A stretch of 7,156 bases of DNA from positions 1 to 7,156 of the forward strand of contig JACCUS010000439.1 of the NCBI GenBank assembly GCA_013811715.1. Reading direction: 5' to 3'. Both the position numbers and the translations under genes were made by a program. This DNA is from Nocardioidaceae bacterium (GTDB taxonomy: Bacteria; Actinomycetota; Actinomycetes; Propionibacteriales; Nocardioidaceae). Position 1 is the first letter of the stretch. Every line of letters begins with the position of its first letter. This document shows, piece after piece, positions 4,829 to 7,156 of this stretch. A model generated the notes under the pieces. It saw nothing but the letters and a program-made list of their open reading frames with translations. It was not told where the DNA came from and made no database searches.

Positions 4829-7156
4829 TCAGCCCGGGTCGCGGACGAAGACCGTGCGTACGACGGGGTCGGATATGTGGCGCACCGCCACCCGTAGTGA
4901 CACCGCCTCCCGACCTTCTGCCCTTCCGTCGCGCTTGACCGGGATGTGGAAGAACGCCTCTGTCCGGCCAGGGCGGAGGTAGGTGCTCAGGTAGGGCCGG
5001 GTCTTGTGCAGCGGGGTCGCGAGCGGCGGAACCTTCCCGAGGTGCCTGGTCAGCCACCACTGCGGCACGTCGCCGACCGTCAGCCGGGGGGCGTCCACCG
5101 CCCCGGCCACGAGCCGGACGCGAACGGCCGCCCAGTAGTCGACCGGCCGGGACAACGTCGCCGTCCAGCCGGCCACGTCGCCCTCAGCCACTGGCGACTC
5201 GACCCGGGTGACGCTCACCCGCGGTGCTGGATCGTCGTCCACCAGCGTGACTCGGGCCGTGTAGTCGCGGGTCATGATCGGCCCGGCGGCGATGTATGCG
5301 CTCACCACGATCTTCTGCTCGGCGATGTCGTCACGGCGATCCGGTCGGAACGGGAACCTGATGACGCCGCGGGTCTGGCCGGCCTTCAGCTCGACGTGGG
5401 CGTTGGGCAGCTCCGTGAAGTCGGTGTAGTTGCGACCCAGCACGACGAGTCGCGCGGGCGCCGACAGCCGGCCGTCGATGCGGAACGGGACCCGCATGGT
5501 GTTGGTGCCGGGTCCGTCGCCCTCTCTCACCCGTGCGTCGCCCAGTGAGATCCGGGCCAGCCGCTTGGCGGGTACGTCGGCGAGCCCCGGTTCGACGGCG
5601 GCCACGTCGAGCACCCAGATTCGCCCGTTGCCGCTGACGCCGATCAGGTCGATCCTTCGCACCTTGCCGAGGTCGACTCCGGCCACGTCCGCCAGCGGCA
5701 CCCGCAGGTTCTGGGCCAACAGCTTGGACAGTCCGAAGTCGCCCCCCGGCAGCGCAGGAAGGAAGCCCTTCCCGGTCGGGGTGAGCAGCACGCTGTCGCC
5801 GTCCGCGTCGTGGAGCCGCACCTCGAGCCGGACGTTGCCCTGCTTCTGGTCGACCACGGTGCGCAGGTCGAGGCTGGTCGCCGTGCTCAGGTTCAGCGGA
5901 GCCTTGAACAGCAGCCCGCCGCGGTCTCCGGCCGAGCTCCATCGCATCTCGAACGCACGGCGGCTCGGCAGACCCGCTGGACGGTGGGAGGGCCAGTGGG
6001 GGGTCCGGTAGGAGTCGACGCCGTTGCCGCACAGGCGTGTTGCCACGCGCGCCGACGACTTGCCGACGCAGATGCGAGTGTCCGCGCCGACCGCGGGAGC
6101 GAGCGTCGTGCCGACGCCTGGCTTGCGCAGCTCCCGACCACCGCCGATCGCGTGGGTGCGGATGTCGGCGTCGCCGGCGGAGGCGACGTCTACCCGGCTC
6201 CCGTCGTACATCGGCAGCACGTCGTCGTTGCCGTCGGCCATCAGCTGCACGGCACCGGCGAGGTAGGTCTTGGCCGCCCTGCGCTGCTCGGCCGCGCTGA
6301 GGCGGGCCTCGGTCCGTCGGCCGCAGGTGGCTCCCGGGTCGCCGCCCCAGTCGTCGAAGGAAGGCGCCACAGCGATGCCGGGCGTCCACTCGGTGTTGAA
6401 GAAGTTGTGGTTGGCGCCCATCACCAGCACCGAGCTGCGCAATGCGGTGTCGTCGTCTGTCAGGTCGCGGCCGAGGTCGGTGTAGCGCTGGCCCTGGAGG
6501 TCGCTGACGTCGCCGTCGCAGTACGGGAGCACGGTGACGGTCGGGATGTACGGCGCGGTCTGGAAGCCGAAGTCGGTGGGCGCGATGAGCACCTGGCCGG
6601 TGATCCGGTAGGGCGCGCTGAGCGGGATGTCGATCGAGGCGCGGTCGACGCCCTCGCCGCCGCGACTGTGCCCGACGAGGATCACGTTGCGCATGTCGGC
6701 TTGGTAGCGGCCGTTGGTCGTCCACTCGACCCATCGGTCCAGATGGCGGCGCACAAGGGTCGCTCGGGCCGCTGCTCCGCCGTCCTCGAGCCGGTGGTCC
6801 TGGGCGTTGATGCCGTTGGCGGCGATCGAGACGGTGACGTAGCCCTGACTCGCGAGCAGCCGCTGCGCGTAGTCATAGCCGAGATGACTCGGGATCGGCT
6901 CGGACACCCTGCCGTCTGACGCCGACGAGGCCGCCCTTCCACGGCTTCGGCAGGGCCAGTCGTACCGGTTGGTGTCCACCGGGGTCTCGGCCGCGTAGCA
7001 GTCGCTGTGCCTGCCGTGCAGGAAGACCACAAGCGGGTCCGCGGGGTCGGCCCGCTTGGGTCGGACCACGTGCGCGAACATCTCGATCTCGCGCGGCATG
7101 CCGGCGATCTTGGTGGCGGGTAGGCCGTACTTCTCGGTCACGACGGCGCGGGGTCC
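4829..7156 (-). CDS. Large secreted-type alpha/beta hydrolase with Calx-beta-like C-terminal domains (5' end outside window)
   Basis: The frame is open to the right edge, giving 775 codons before the stop. The first in-frame GTG (7141) has no convincing upstream context, so the true start and any signal peptide lie beyond the window. Numbering from that GTG, the hydrolase domain has the oxyanion-type VVFLHGRHSD (38-47), the nucleophile elbow GHSRGGEG (157-164, Ser159), an acid-bearing LPYCDGDVSDLQG (205-217) and GANHNFFNTEW (242-252, His245). These make a plausible Ser-Asp-His triad. After about 375 comes a beta-rich region (400-515). Next is a Calx-beta-like unit (about 528-638) with VREGDG, the hydrophobic/G-Q-T strand pattern and a closing LVDDDPAP. 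A second, less regular unit with VAEGD follows (640-757). Six Cys residues (48, 64, 208, 273, 358, 371), all in the N-terminal half, suit disulfides in an exported protein. The substrate is unknown; ester or lipid hydrolysis is a guess from the fold. The product may be surface-bound or extracellular. Confidence 0.85.
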   Translation of the reverse strand, partial: GPRAVVTEKYGLPATKIAGMPREIEMFAHVVRPKRADPADPLVVFLHGRHSDCYAAETPVDTNRYDWPCRSRGRAASSASDGRVSEPIPSHLGYDYAQRLLASQGYVTVSIAANGINAQDHRLEDGGAAARATLVRRHLDRWVEWTTNGRYQADMRNVILVGHSRGGEGVDRASIDIPLSAPYRITGQVLIAPTDFGFQTAPYIPTVTVLPYCDGDVSDLQGQRYTDLGRDLTDDDTALRSSVLVMGANHNFFNTEWTPGIAVAPSFDDWGGDPGATCGRRTEARLSAAEQRRAAKTYLAGAVQLMADGNDDVLPMYDGSRVDVASAGDADIRTHAIGGGRELRKPGVGTTLAPAVGADTRICVGKSSARVATRLCGNGVDSYRTPHWPSHRPAGLPSRRAFEMRWSSAGDRGGLLFKAPLNLSTATSLDLRTVVDQKQGNVRLEVRLHDADGDSVLLTPTGKGFLPALPGGDFGLSKLLAQNLRVPLADVAGVDLGKVRRIDLIGVSGNGRIWVLDVAAVEPGLADVPAKRLARISLGDARVREGDGPGTNTMRVPFRIDGRLSAPARLVVLGRNYTDFTELPNAHVELKAGQTRGVIRFPFRPDRRDDIAEQKIVVSAYIAAGPIMTRDYTARVTLVDDDPAPRVSVTRVESPVAEGDVAGWTATLSRPVDYWAAVRVRLVAGAVDAPRLTVGDVPQWWLTRHLGKVPPLATPLHKTRPYLSTYLRPGRTEAFFHIPVKRDGRAEGREAVSLRVAVRHISDPVVRTVFVRDPG

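Noticed and set aside
5331..6734. Minus-strand open frame of 467 codons in another frame of the hydrolase gene
   Set aside because: The translation is an Arg/Pro/Gly-rich shadow without motifs, while the overlapping frame encodes a coherent hydrolase with catalytic blocks.
5810..6919. Plus-strand open frame of 369 codons
   Set aside because: It is antisense to the hydrolase, with low-complexity Val/Ala/Gly/Arg composition and no motif or ribosome-binding site.

Overview
This window is very GC-rich, and real genes stand out by G/C at third codon positions. The gene content (a divergent RsbW-like ATPase, a DUF1295 membrane protein next to a cyclopropane/10-methyl fatty-acid type methyltransferase, and a large secreted hydrolase with Calx-beta-like repeats) suggests an actinobacterium, probably near Nocardioides and relatives. 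The genus is an inference, not a demonstration. I see no mobile element, CRISPR array, tRNA or rRNA.

Layout. (1) Positions 1-167 hold the 3' end of a plus-strand gene whose C-terminus resembles emfourin-type protealysin inhibitors. (2) Positions 168-565 form a gap of about 400 bp with no convincing gene. It contains one unexplained long open frame on the minus strand. (3) Positions 566-3147 hold three minus-strand genes in close order: a SAM-dependent cyclopropane-fatty-acid-synthase-family enzyme (start at 3147), a DUF1295 multi-pass membrane protein (1856-1056) and a BCP/PrxQ-type peroxiredoxin (1021-566). The gaps are 28 and 34 bp, so this is very probably one operon. (4) An 87-bp divergent intergenic region (3148-3234) separates that operon from two plus-strand genes. 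These are an RsbW/SpoIIAB-like histidine-kinase-fold ATPase with a long C-terminal helical domain I cannot name (3235-4314) and, 11 bp later, a LOG/SLOG-like TIGR00725 protein (4326-4784). (5) A 44-bp convergent gap with two small hairpins separates these from a large minus-strand secreted-type alpha/beta hydrolase that runs off the right edge.

How the parts may work together. The three-gene operon reads as a membrane-lipid module. The methyltransferase modifies unsaturated acyl chains in phospholipids, the DUF1295 protein (steroid-5-alpha-reductase/ICMT-like fold) is a candidate membrane partner or reductase, and the peroxiredoxin could detoxify (lipid) hydroperoxides. The divergent pair looks regulatory: an ATPase of the anti-sigma/phosphorelay type plus a nucleotide-binding-type SLOG protein. 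No sigma factor, STAS protein or PP2C phosphatase is visible beside it.

The points most worth a second look are the unnamed C-terminal domain of the ATPase and its pairing with the SLOG protein, the methyltransferase/DUF1295 pair lacking the usual FAD reductase alongside, and the architecture of the edge hydrolase. Nothing here is obviously a wholly new system.
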